Shown here: positions 37,768-47,589 of the stretch, piece by piece | Layout of the letters: each line of letters starts with the position of its first letter | Numbering within the stretch: position 1 is the first letter of the stretch | Assembly (NCBI GenBank): GCA_026874595.1 | Contig: CM049306.1 | Span: 28,451,519 to 28,515,518, forward strand | Length of the DNA stretch: 64,000 nt | Direction: 5' to 3' | Source: Sipunculus nudus | Taxonomy: Eukaryota > Annelida > Sipuncula > Golfingiida > Sipunculidae | The notes under the pieces: model-generated | Databases searched by the model: none | Seen by the model: only the letters and a program-made list of their open reading frames with translations | What the model was told of the DNA's origin: nothing | Translations under genes and position numbers: made by a program

Positions 37768-38830
37768 AAAATTGCAGCTGGCGACAACAGTCTTGAGTAC
37801 AAGATGGAGAAGGCCAAGATCTATGGACATGCACAGTTTCAGAACAATACAGCACATCACTCCTAAGAAAAGAGCATTAATTTATTCTATGGAAACGGGA
37901 AGGTAGGTGGCGTCATCTGTGTGGTTTACGAGAAAATTTTTAAAGATGGATGGACATGCCAAATTTCAGACCAATACCTTGAACAACTCCGGAGATATGA
38001 GCAATTTTCACCCAAAGCACATGTACTGATGGACGCCACGGCAAAACGATTGCAGATGGCGCAACCAGCCTTATACACAAGATGGAGGTTCCCAAGATCA
38101 ATGTACATGCACAATTTCAGCCCAATCTGTCCATAAGTTTTAGACTTATAATGCTAAGAGTACTGTCAAATGGCAATGATGGGGTATTAAAAGGCATTAA
38201 AACAAGAAAAAGACAGAAGGTGGCGCCATCTGTCTTCCACAAGATCTTCGGTCAATGTAATTTTAGGACCAATCCATGCATCCCTTATTGAGATATTTAT
38301 GATTTTGTGTGATTTTCACCATATATGGCAATATTCAAGGCCACTCTCATAGAAAAGGTCATGACCCAATTTAAATATACATCATCCCATAACCCATGTC
38401 TATGTATATACATTATATAAAATAAATCTGTCCAACAGTTTTTGACTTATAATGCTCACAGTACTGTTAAGTGGCAATGATGGGGGTATTAGAGGGCACG
38501 AAACAGGTGGCGCCACCAGTTTCCGGTACATGACAACAGTATCAATGATCTTCGGTCAAGTTGATTTTTGGATTAATCCATGCATGATTTCTTGAGATAT
38601 TTAAGAATTTATGTTTTTCCCCAAAACTGACAAGGTCACTCTCCTAGTGAAGATCATGACCTCATTTTAAATAAGGTTTGTCCTCTCATCCATATCTATG
38701 CACATGTAAAGTTTGGTAAAGATCTGTAAAATATTTTTTTAGTTATCGCGTCCATACGAAATCTCTGCGGCGGCGGCGGCGGCGCGACCGTGCTTAAACC
38801 TTAGTATCTGCACTTTGTCTGGGGATACAA

Positions 38831-39133
38831 TAAAACATCTGGGTTCTCTTAACATAAGTTCCAACGCTAACATCGATACATGATACTTCATATTTATGTG
38901 CAACAAATTAAAGAAACAATGACCTGGTTATACTATCCTTACTTGAATGTGCAATAAAATGATTAAGTCACAGTCCTCTGGTGACAACGCCAGAAAATCT
39001 CAATCCAGCAATGTTTGACACATGTCCGATGTTTGCATAAATATTATTGATAAGAGCTAGCACCGTTCATGAGATCGTATGGGTTAACGCACGGACGACG
39101 CCGTCCCATCGCAGGAGCTCACAGGTCCGTTCA
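38831..39133 (+). repeat. Family B 3'-terminal fragment
   Basis: The last ~100 bp (TAAGAGCTAGCACCGTTCAT, GGGTTAACGCACGGACGACG, CATCGCAGGAGCTCACAGGT) match the 3' ends of family B at 34430-34532, 51830-51930 and 59930-59992. The preceding part is diverged. Confidence 0.6.
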
Positions 39134-39304
39134 AAATACCCTTATACTCCTTGTTGACCTTTTATTATTTTATCCCCTCTGAGAAGCTTCAACAGCTGCT
39201 GTTTGGCGAGTTTTGCTTCAGACACGCTTTCTTGGGTCTAATTATCCACTGTTTAAGAAGCTTTAACTACCTTGAGGTAGCTTTAAAATGCAATCATTGG
39301 AGAT

Positions 39305-39556
39305 TTAACATCCGTATCCATTCTCAAGAGAGCTTTCCCATCCACGCTTTGGTAATTTTTCCATTTTGTTCCCATTCTTCGAGGAGTTTTCCTGTTCCAT
39401 TATTGTGGAAACTTTCTCATCTACTTTGTATGGATCATTCACATCCACTCTTTGGGGAGCATTCACGTCCACTCTATTGGAAACATTCACATCCACACTT
39501 TCTTAAGCATTTATTTCCACTCTTTGTTAAGCATTCACATAAAGTCTTTTTGGAGC
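39305..39556. repeat. 24-bp minisatellite, left part
   Basis: About ten units of the type TTTTGGGAGCATTCACATCC AC (24 bp). The units are more diverged towards the left. The array is cut off at 39556 by the LINE and resumes at about 40675. Confidence 0.85.
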
Positions 39557-40305
39557 AAATATGTAAATATATTCTTCAAGTTAATATGAATACACCAGTT
39601 GCTGCAGTACTAGGAGAATGTGGGCGGTTGCCCTTGAAGATTCATTATATAATAAGAGCTATAACTTATTGCACTAAATTGATAAATATGACAAATAAAA
39701 GATTACCAAAGCAATTGTAAAATAAATTATATCGCTTTATGAAGCAGGAAAACAGAACTAATATAAAGAAAATTTTATATTTTCGCAAGGATTTGGCTAT
39801 GTTTGGATTGAACAAGATGTAGGGGATGTTAAATTATTTATTTCAGTATTGAAACAGAGATTAAATGATTCTTTATTGCAGGATTGGACGTGTAGTGTAT
39901 CTAATAATCGTCGATTAAACACATACTCAACTTTTTAAATTAACATTAAACACTGAAAAATATTTAAGAGTTCTACAAAATGTTAAATTAAGTAAAAATA
40001 GTCTTTCAAGACTAAGATGTTCATCACATAATTTAGAAGTAGAAAAAGGAAGACATAGTAATATTCCATTAGATGAAAGGTTTTGTAAATATTGTCTAAG
40101 ATATGGGGAAGCTGTTGTGGAAGATGAGCATCATTTTATCATGAAATGCCCATTGTATACAGACTTGAGAATCAAGTATATTGGTGATTTAAGTACATTT
40201 TCGTCCCTCATGTCAGATAAAAATGCCCATACAATAAATCAATTAGCAACCAATGTTCACTATGCCTTTGTCAGGGGAGTTGATGAATTGAAAGCTATCA
40301 TCTAA
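39557..40305 (+). pseudogene. LINE (non-LTR retrotransposon) ORF C-terminus, 5'-truncated and frameshifted
   Basis: Three reading frames together give the C-terminal region found at the end of many LINE endonuclease-reverse transcriptase polyproteins. The first frame (to the stop at 39718) has MNTPVAAVLGECGRLPL. The second frame (about 39778-39935) has GFGYVWIEQDVGDV and LKQRLNDSLLQDW. The third (39934-40305) has RLRCSSHNLEVEKGRHSNIP, then CKYC, then EDEHHFIMKC, a Cys-Cys-His-Cys zinc-finger-like signature. The reverse transcriptase and endonuclease domains are missing, as expected after incomplete reverse transcription. At least two frame breaks and an in-frame stop make it non-functional. 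It sits inside the 24-bp minisatellite, so it was inserted after that array formed. I describe the breaks only and offer no repaired product. Confidence 0.85.
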
Positions 40306-40662
40306 TTAATCTATTTATTCACTTACTTATTCATCTACCAATCAAGAAATAGATAAACTGTTTTCCATCGATGCATTGTACTACTGTTTGTTTATGTCCA
40401 CTTATTTATTATTATTATTATGATTAAAATTGGTATTATTTTAATAAGTTGACCTCTAATGATATGAAAAATGTGATAACAAAATTTTTGCTTGTGTTTA
40501 GATATTGCAAACATGGCTTTTCATACAACATTGTGTTTTAATGCATGTTTTGTCAATTCATGTTATGCCGTTACATTTTGTTATTGTTGAATTTTTATGA
40601 TTCTTAACACATGCTCTTTGTTGAACCATGGGCCTGAGGCCTTTTATTTCAGAATAAATTTT
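40306..40662 (+). mobile_element. LINE 3' untranslated region
   Basis: A/T-rich tail following the LINE frame, ending ATGGGCCTGAGGCCTTTTAT, TTCAGAATAAA. The GGGCCTGAGGCC near-palindrome followed by an AATAAA word is the sort of 3' end seen in mollusc LINEs as I recall them. Minisatellite units resume within 20 bp. The target duplication cannot be distinguished from the repeated host units. Confidence 0.65.
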
Positions 40663-40674
40663 CAACTCATTCAT

Positions 40675-41515
40675 ATTCTTTTTGGAGCATTCAAGTCCAC
40701 CCTTTTGGGAGCATTCACAACCACACTTTCAGAAGCATTCACGTCGATTGTTTTAGAAGCTTTCACATCCACTATTTCCTGAACATTCCCATCCACACTT
40801 TCAGGAGCATTCACTTCAATCTTTTGGGAACATTTACATCCACACTTTCTAAAGCAATCACGTCCACTTTTGGGGGCATTTACGTCCAACGTTTTAGGAG
40901 CCTTCAAATCGATACTTTCAGCATTCACGTCGATTCTTTTGGGAGCTTTCACATCCACTCTTTCCGGAACACTCCTATCTACACTTTCAGGAGCACTCAG
41001 GTCAGCCATTTTGGGAACATTTTTAAACGTCCATTCTTTAAGGAGCTCTCAAATCAACACTTCCAGGAGCATTTACATCACTCTTTTTGGATCATTCACA
41101 TCCACTTTTTTGGGAGCATTCACATCCACACTTTCAGGAGCATTCACGTCCACTTTTGGGAACATTCACATCCACGCTTTCAGAAGAATTCACATCCACA
41201 CTCTCAGGAACATTCACATCCACTCATTTGAAAGAATACACGTCCGAACTTTCTGGAATATTCACATTCACTCTTTTTGGAGCATTCACTCCCACTCATT
41301 TGGGTGCATTTACATCCACACTGTCGGGACAATTCACATCACTCTTTTTGGAACTTTCACATGCATTCTTTGTGGAATATTCACAGCCACTCTTTTGGGA
41401 GCATCGACGTCCCTTCTTTTAGGAACATACATATCCACACTTTCTTTAGCATTCACGTCCACTCTTTTGGAATCATTCACATCCACTCTTTCGGGAACAT
41501 TACATCCACACCAGC
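40675..41515. repeat. 24-bp minisatellite, right part
   Basis: About 35 units of 24 bp such as CTTTTGGGAGCATTCACATC CACA, alternating with CACTTTCAGGAGCATTCACG variants. Because 24 is a multiple of 3, open frames run along both strands: GAFTSTLS-type 8-residue repeats on plus (40870-41529) and VDVNAPKR-type on minus (40671-41009). Small indels shift frames between units, and no start, splice or promoter context is visible. I treat these as satellite translations. Confidence 0.9.
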
Positions 41516-41533
41516 GGAAAATGACATAACAAA

Positions 41534-42060
41534 TTGCATGTTGGCAACTTTGAAGTAGATGAGGGAACCACTATACGGGTTCACACAAATGCTGCCACCT
41601 GCTACTATCATCTTGGCAGAGGAAACTTGACCTTTTGTTACAAAATTGTTGCGATGGTGTCCACAATGCACTTACATTTAGAGCATGGACAGAAATGTTC
41701 ATACCGCAGATATATATCATATGGGACACGAAGGTCAATGTATTGCCTACCTGAATGATTTTAGTGCGAAGGTTACCAAGCGGGTTGATCTGTAGACTGC
41801 CCATGGGACCACTGTTGGCTTTATCGTACGTAGAAACGATGTGGCATTACGACCGGATATGCAAATGCGAATGTCAGGTCCTAAAAGACCCTTTTGATGC
41901 CCAATTATGCAAGTATCAGGGATTCCCCATACGGACATTACAGGACTTTAGTATTAGAGCTGGCACTGAGTTTGTCTGTAGGTACATGGAATCAGGTTTA
42001 ATTTTAGGCGGTTTTGTAGCAAACATAACAAGTGACCCATGGGTCATGACGCTCAGCTAA
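41534..42060 (+). repeat. Dispersed repeat family F, copy 1
   Basis: Collinear with 56905-57365. Shared phrases are GTTGGCAACTT, GTCCACAATGCACTT, ATATATCATATGGGACACGA AGGTC, TTTTAGTGCGAAGGTTACCA AGC, ATATCAGGGATTCNCCATAC GGAC and GTACATGGAAT. A CAGCTAA-type terminus (42026-42058) follows directly. Several 60-100-codon open frames here are not conserved between the copies, so the family is non-coding. Confidence 0.75.
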
Positions 42061-42206
42061 CTAGGAAGAGATTCGCAAAAGGAAATTTTATCATCAGAAT
42101 GGTAGTATATACCCATTCATCTGAAGCATCAAACAGATTAACCAACAGGCCAAAAATTGGTCTGTATTTATATATCTCAAAAATAGAGAAAAAAATGTGT
42201 AAACTT

Positions 42207-43018
42207 TAAAAAACTAGAATACGAGTAGCCAACAAGCGACTACGTGTATCCGCCAAAATCAGAGTGGAACGGGTGAAGTGAGGCATGGATTGAGTGGCAA
42301 GGGGAAAAAGAGTGAGGTGTGTTGCATATTAGCATGAATGTCTGCAGCCTAAATGCGTATGTAGGTTGTGCCACCTACCACAAATCCAGAAAGCTGTCCA
42401 AGTTGTATACATATGCGAAATTTTAGGCAGAAAAGTCAAACCACTACATGTATATGAGTGATTTTAGCCCACGGCAGACAAACAGACAGACGCTGTGCAA
42501 AAATGGTTGCAGGTGGTCCCTTCAGTTTTGTGTATATTAAATACCTATGTGAGATCTACACACATGCACAATTTTGGCCCAATTGGTCAAATGGTTCCTG
42601 AGATATGAGCTTGGATGTCTGCAGCGTTAACTAGAATGTAGGTGGCGCCACCTGTCATAAAATCAAGAAAGCTGTCCAGGATGTATAAACCTGCAAAATT
42701 TTAGGCAGTTATTTTTTGTGTATGTTATTAAGCTATCCAAAGGCTACATTTGTATAAATTTTATTTCCTGATCGGTCAAACGGTTCCCGAGATATGAGGG
42801 TTTATGTGTGGAAACAGACACACAAATGGACGCTGGGCAGAGAGAAAAGGTCAGAGGTCAACGCAAATTGGTTAGGCACTAGTTCACATGGTGTAAGTTT
42901 CGGAAAAATCGGTCAATTAGTCTCAGAGGAGTTTTCTGGAAACGAACGCGTTGGCGGCGGAGGAACTTGGTCAAAAACATAGTACATGTATCCGCAAAAC
43001 TTCGTTTTGGCGGATACA
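42207..43018 (+). mobile_element. Palindrome-module repeat element, best-preserved copy
   Basis: The 5' border AAACTAGAATACGAGTAGCC is shared with 43213 and, reversed, with 8345. TGTATCCGCCAAAA at 42245-42258 is inverted as TTTTGGCGGATACA at 43005-43018. The latter also closes a 3' hairpin with GTATCCGCAAAAC (42989-43001), and a GGCGGCGGAGG run (about 42952-42962) precedes it. Palindrome positions 42363 (GGTTGTGCCACC), 42512 (decayed) and 42641 (perfect) are spaced 149 and 129 bp. Text between them (TCGGTCAAACGGTTCC, GAGATATGAG) is repeated in each module. Non-coding and about 0.8 kb. Confidence 0.8.
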
Positions 43019-43209
43019 AAAATACAGGTGGCTCCACCAGTCTGCAGAAACTAATAACAAGGCCTTCAGGCCTAATGCGAACCTGTGCAAAGTTTGGGAG
43101 TATGAATGGAAGTTTATTTTTAAAATTTAATATCGAACCTGCATATCTACCTTAGTCATTATGATTTCAGCGAAATGAACGTTTCGGGCCTGCAAGTTTC
43201 AGACTAGGA

Positions 43210-44480
43210 CATTTTAAAACTAGAATATGGGTAGCCGACTTTGTGTATCCGAAGAAATCAGAGTGGGACGGGTGAAGTGAGGCATGAATTAAGTGGCAAG
43301 GGGACCAGAGTGAGGTGTGTTGCATAATAGCATGGATGTCTGCAGCATAAACGTGAATGAAGGTGGCGCCACCTGTCATAAAATCAAGAAAATAGTCCAG
43401 GATGTATAAACCTGCCAAAGTTCAGGTGGATAAGTCGAACCACTACTGAGATATGACTGATTTTATCCCAAGGCAGATGAACAGATGGATGTTGTGCAAA
43501 AATGGTTCCAGGTGGCGCCACCAGTTTTGCCTATGATGAAGAGCTTATGTGAGATCTATACACAAGCAAAATTTTGGCCCAATCAGTCAAAAGGTTCCCG
43601 AGATATGAGCTTGGATGTCTGCAGAGTAAACCTGAATGTAGGTGGTGCCACCTGTCATAAAATCGAGAAAACTGCCCAGGATGTAGAAACCTGCAAAATT
43701 TCAGGTGGATAAGTCAAACCACTGCTGAGATATGAGTGATTTTATCCCAAGGCAGATGAACAGATGGACGCTGTGCATCATTGGTAGAAGGTGGCGCCAC
43801 CAGCTTTGCCTATGATGAAGAGCTATGTGAGATCTACGCACATGCATAACTTTGGCCCAATCGGTCAAACGGTTCCCGAGATATGAGCTTGGATGTCTGC
43901 AGAGTAAACCTGAAAGTAGGTGGCGCCACCTGTCATAAAACCAAGAGAGCCGTCTAGGATGTATAAACCTGCAAAATTTCATGTGGATAAGACAAACCAC
44001 TGCTGAGATATGAGTGATTTTATCCCAAAGCAGATGAAAAGATGGATGTTGTGCTTAAATGGTTCCAGGTGGCGCCATCAGTTTTGCCTATGATAAAGAG
44101 CTATGTGAGATCTATACACATGCAAAATTTTTGCCCAATCGGTGAAACGGTTTCCAAGAAATGAGCTTGGATGTCTGCAGAGTAAACCTGAATGTAGGTG
44201 GCGCCATCTGTCATAAAATCTGCTGATTTATGAGTGATTTTATCTCAAGACAGATGAACAGATGAACAGATGGACGCTGTGCATAAATAGTTGCAGGTGG
44301 CGCCACCATTTTTAGTGTATGTTATAAAGCTATCAAAGGGCTACATTTGTGCAAAATTTTCAGCCTGATCGGTCAAACGCTTCCCGAGATATGTGAGTTT
44401 ATGTGTGGAAACAGACACACAAATGGACGCTGGGGAGCAAGGAAAGGTCAGAGCTCAACAACAAGGCCTAAAGGCCTAAT
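43210..44480 (+). repeat. Palindrome-module repeat, expanded copy lacking the 3' hairpin
   Basis: Same 5' border as 42207, then an expanded tandem block. GGTGGCGCCACC or one-base variants start at 43362, 43511, 43641, 43790, 43919, 44068, 44197 and 44296. The spacing alternates 149/129 bp (a 278-bp dimer) before breaking off at 99 bp. TTGGATGTCTGCAG recurs at 43611, 43889 and 44167. The copy ends in ACAAGGCCTAAAGGCCTAAT without the terminal hairpin. Confidence 0.85.
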
Positions 44481-44599
44481 GCCAACCTGTGCATTGGGAA
44501 ATACACCAGGTATAACGCTTCAATGCTGGACCATTACTTTTCATGTATATGAGCCATGCAAGTACTAAACATTTTGAATAAGAAACAATTACACAAACA

Positions 44600-46395
44600 T
44601 CACTGCTGAAATTCTGGCATGGGTGCACACAACACTAAAAAGATTGTAGCTGGCACCACCAGTCTTGTATACAACGAAGCTATCAGAGATATATACATAT
44701 GCCCGATTTCAGACTGATATATCAAACCCCTCCTGAGAAAACGCAGGGACACACACTGTGCAAAAGTCATTGCAGGTGGCGACACCTGTCTTGTGAGCGA
44801 GAAAGCCATCAAAGACACATGGACAGGTCAAAATATAAGGCCAATACATCAAACTTACCTTGAGTCTGATGCATGGGGCTGACCAGGCTTAGGTGAGAAA
44901 GGCTGTTGCCCCGAGTGAACTGTGACAAATTGCTTGCTCAGACTACTGCACTGAGTGAACTCATGCTCTGCACCTGGCTAGTCTGAGTGAACTTTTGACC
45001 TGTACCTGACTGCACTGAGTGAACTCTTGACCTGTTGCATAATCTGACACAATTGGCGGTCTGCCAAAGCTATACATAGAATGCAGCTACTGCACTGAGT
45101 AAACTCCTGACCCATACCTGGCTGCACTTAGTAAACTCTTGACCTGTTACCTAGTCTGATACAGTTGGCAGTCTGCCAAAGCTATAAATAGAACCAGACT
45201 GACCTCTAGCCTGTTGCCAAATCTGAAATAGTAGCCACTCCCTTGCATAAGCTCATGTAGGGGCCCTGCCCTGAGGGGCTTGACACCCATGAAGTGATCA
45301 CATGGTGCCCATGAGGTGTTCACATGTCACCCATGAGGTGATCACATGCCTTGTGCTTGGCTGCACTGATTGAACTCTTGACCTATATCTGGCTGCACTG
45401 AATGAACTCTTGATCTGTTGCCAAATCTGAATCAGTTGGCAGTTTCTCAACCTATTTAAAGATACGGATTTAATCTTGGCCTGTTGGTATATCTGTTTAC
45501 ACATACTGAAAGACTTTGGCTAAAATGTTTTTTTTTCAAGCCGACATATTCATAAACTTTTTATCAAAATATCTAGAATAATAAAAGATGCAGTACTTTC
45601 ATTGTTAAAGGTCCAATAGTTCTGCCAAAAATCATTCTAGTAAACTTGAACAAAGGCCACCTAAGAATAATTTTTGTGCAATGTTACAGAAGATATAATT
45701 GAAACAATAATTTTGTAAAAGAACACTTTTACAGTCCTCTGTTTGAAAAAGACATAATAATGGCCATAAGACCAACTTAAGCTTTTCACAACTCGACCAA
45801 AAATCAACAAACCAAGTATATTCTGATATGATTGTAAGAACCATGTCCTAAGATAATTCTTTTGAAAAATTGAACAATTCAACTTGACAGTTTCATCATT
45901 AAGCTGAAAGAGGCTAAAATTATGAGTTTTTTTGCCCATACAAAACAGGTCAATGTAGGTGGCACCACATAATCTGCAACTTCAAATATGAGTCATGTGA
46001 CCAACATTTGCACAATACCTGGTAATGCTAGCTTCTGTCATTTCTGAGAGTACTATGTCAGTATGCTTACTTGGCCAAATGACTGTTCAAATTTGTGTAA
46101 CTCCACTAAAATTCATCAAATGCAAACCTTTGAACAAACTTGAGAGGGCTTGCCTCTGGGATCATTTATGTAAAATATTGAACAATTTGGCTGGACCGTT
46201 TACAAGAATAAGACTTTTAAATGTTTTTCAGCTTTTTCCCTATAAAATCTAAGTTAATGCAGATAGCATAAAATACGCTGAATCCCACAACATTTGATAT
46301 GTGACAGATTATTGCATGAAATCTGGGAATGATAGCTCCTGCTATTCCTAAGAAATTATTGATTAATGTACAGATTACCAATGACCCCCGTACAA
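44600..46395 (+). repeat. Dispersed repeat family B, copy 2 (5' half)
   Basis: Nearly identical to 47600-49450 (offset about 3.07 kb) and to 31735-32880 (offset about 13.5 kb). The segment 45661-46252 differs from 32169-32757 by only scattered substitutions and a 3-bp insertion. It contains the AGTGAACTC-rich block (44940-45150) and three CCCATGAGGTGATCACATG units (45287-45345). Open frames shared by copies (75 and 92 codons) are broken in copy 3, so they are not genes. Confidence 0.85.
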
Positions 46396-46402
46396 ACTAG
46401 GG

Positions 46403-46898
46403 ACCCATGGGTCTCGATGCTCAGCTGAATTTGTCAATAAGGATATTTTTAAAGAAATTTTTCAGAATGACAGTCCTGTGACCTTAACCAATGACCTTGT
46501 GAATAAAAAATGTTAGACCTTAATATCCTTGAACTTGCAGCATTAGGATTATTGTACCAATCTTTTAAAAAGTGACCTTGACCTCTGACCAGATAACCTC
46601 AAATTCTACAGGTTTCCTCACTTTGGGCAAGTCAGCCATGTGTGAACGTTGGGAAGTTCAGGATGAAAAGTTTGATTTACAGCGCATTCACAATCTTTTA
46701 AAAGACGCAGCTTCTGTGACCTTCAACTTAGATCGCTGGATCCTGAAAGTCAAAATGAATTTACTTATGAGCTTGGTCATTATTAAATCAAGTTTGAAGC
46801 CAGTCTGTCTATCCAAAGCAGAATTATCATCCATAAACTAATTTGTGAATGGATGGGCCCGTGACCATTGACCTCATGACCCCAAAATCATATATATG

Positions 46899-46942
<44 letters not shown>

Positions 46943-47589
46943 AAACCTATATAGGTTCTTGCTTTTGTGGTGGGCCATGTGTAAGCCAAGTTTGAAATCC
47001 ATGTGCCAATCCAACCTGGAGTTATCATCTGGAAACAATTTTGCGTGGATGGACGGATTGACAGACAGACAGACATACAAACAGACAGACACACAAGGTG
47101 ATAGGGCATCCACTTGTGATCAATAAACACACCAGGTTTTGGGATACCAGATGTAATCACAGCTGAGAAACTGACATGATTGTTGTCAGTTTATAGTAAA
47201 TAATTAGAAAAATATTCCTTAAAATAGGAAAAAATACATATGGCCCCACCACGTTTCAGGAACTGACAAATTAAGTCATGGTCAATATTCAAGGCAAGAT
47301 TCATGACAAACCATGCACTAATTATCAAGATATTGGAGGTTATGTATCAAATTTTTTACTATTCTGGGGGGTAATTTCAAGCCCCATTGCTCGAAGGATA
47401 TAGGTCGCAGTGACCTAATTTCAGGTTTCCGATTAGACGTTTTACTGACCTCCCAGGATCTTCACTAAGATGTTTCTAGGACCAGCCGTTATGATTTGTG
47501 CTCTGCTAATGGACAGCCGGACGCCCGGACGGACGACGGATAGGCGCCATTCCTATACTTCAGTTGACTTACAGTCAGCTGAGCTAAAA
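46403..47589 (+). mobile_element. Dispersed repeat family A, copy 2, with both termini
   Basis: Left end GGGACCCATGGGTCTCGATG, CTCAGCTGAATTTG (46410 onward). Right end CAGTCAGCTGAGCTAAAAAT (47573-47592), after GGACGACGG. It separates two family B copies. Family A copy 1 at 30160-31385 is the same sequence without the clear left end. It contains a (TA)n tract absent from copy 1. Confidence 0.7.
46897..46936. repeat. (TA)n microsatellite
   Basis: TA tract of about 40 bp inside family A copy 2. Copy 1 lacks it, so it arose after duplication. Confidence 0.9.

Larger units (their letters stand above)
35745..38830 (+). mobile_element. Palindrome-module repeat element with nested insertion
   Basis: Modules begin with GGTGGCGCCACC at 35762 and continue, after an inserted element (35894-37767), with GCTGGCGACAACAG, GGTGGCGTCATC (37909), GATGGCGCAACC, GGTGGCGCCATC (38219) and GGTGGCGCCACC (38506). 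The 3' end has the family signature: a (CGG)n run at 38768-38785, then the hairpin GTATCTGCACTTTGTCTGGG GATAC (about 38801-38825). Module text such as ATGCACANTTTCAGNCCAAT and GAGATATGAGCAATTTTCAC recurs. Non-coding. Confidence 0.75.

Noticed and set aside
38768-38785. CGG run as a CpG-island promoter
   Set aside because: It is part of the 3' signature of a dispersed repeat, also seen at 7525 and 42952.
40870-41529. 219-codon open frame as a protein gene
   Set aside because: It is a 24-bp satellite translation. The opposite strand is also open, and indels shift the frame between units.
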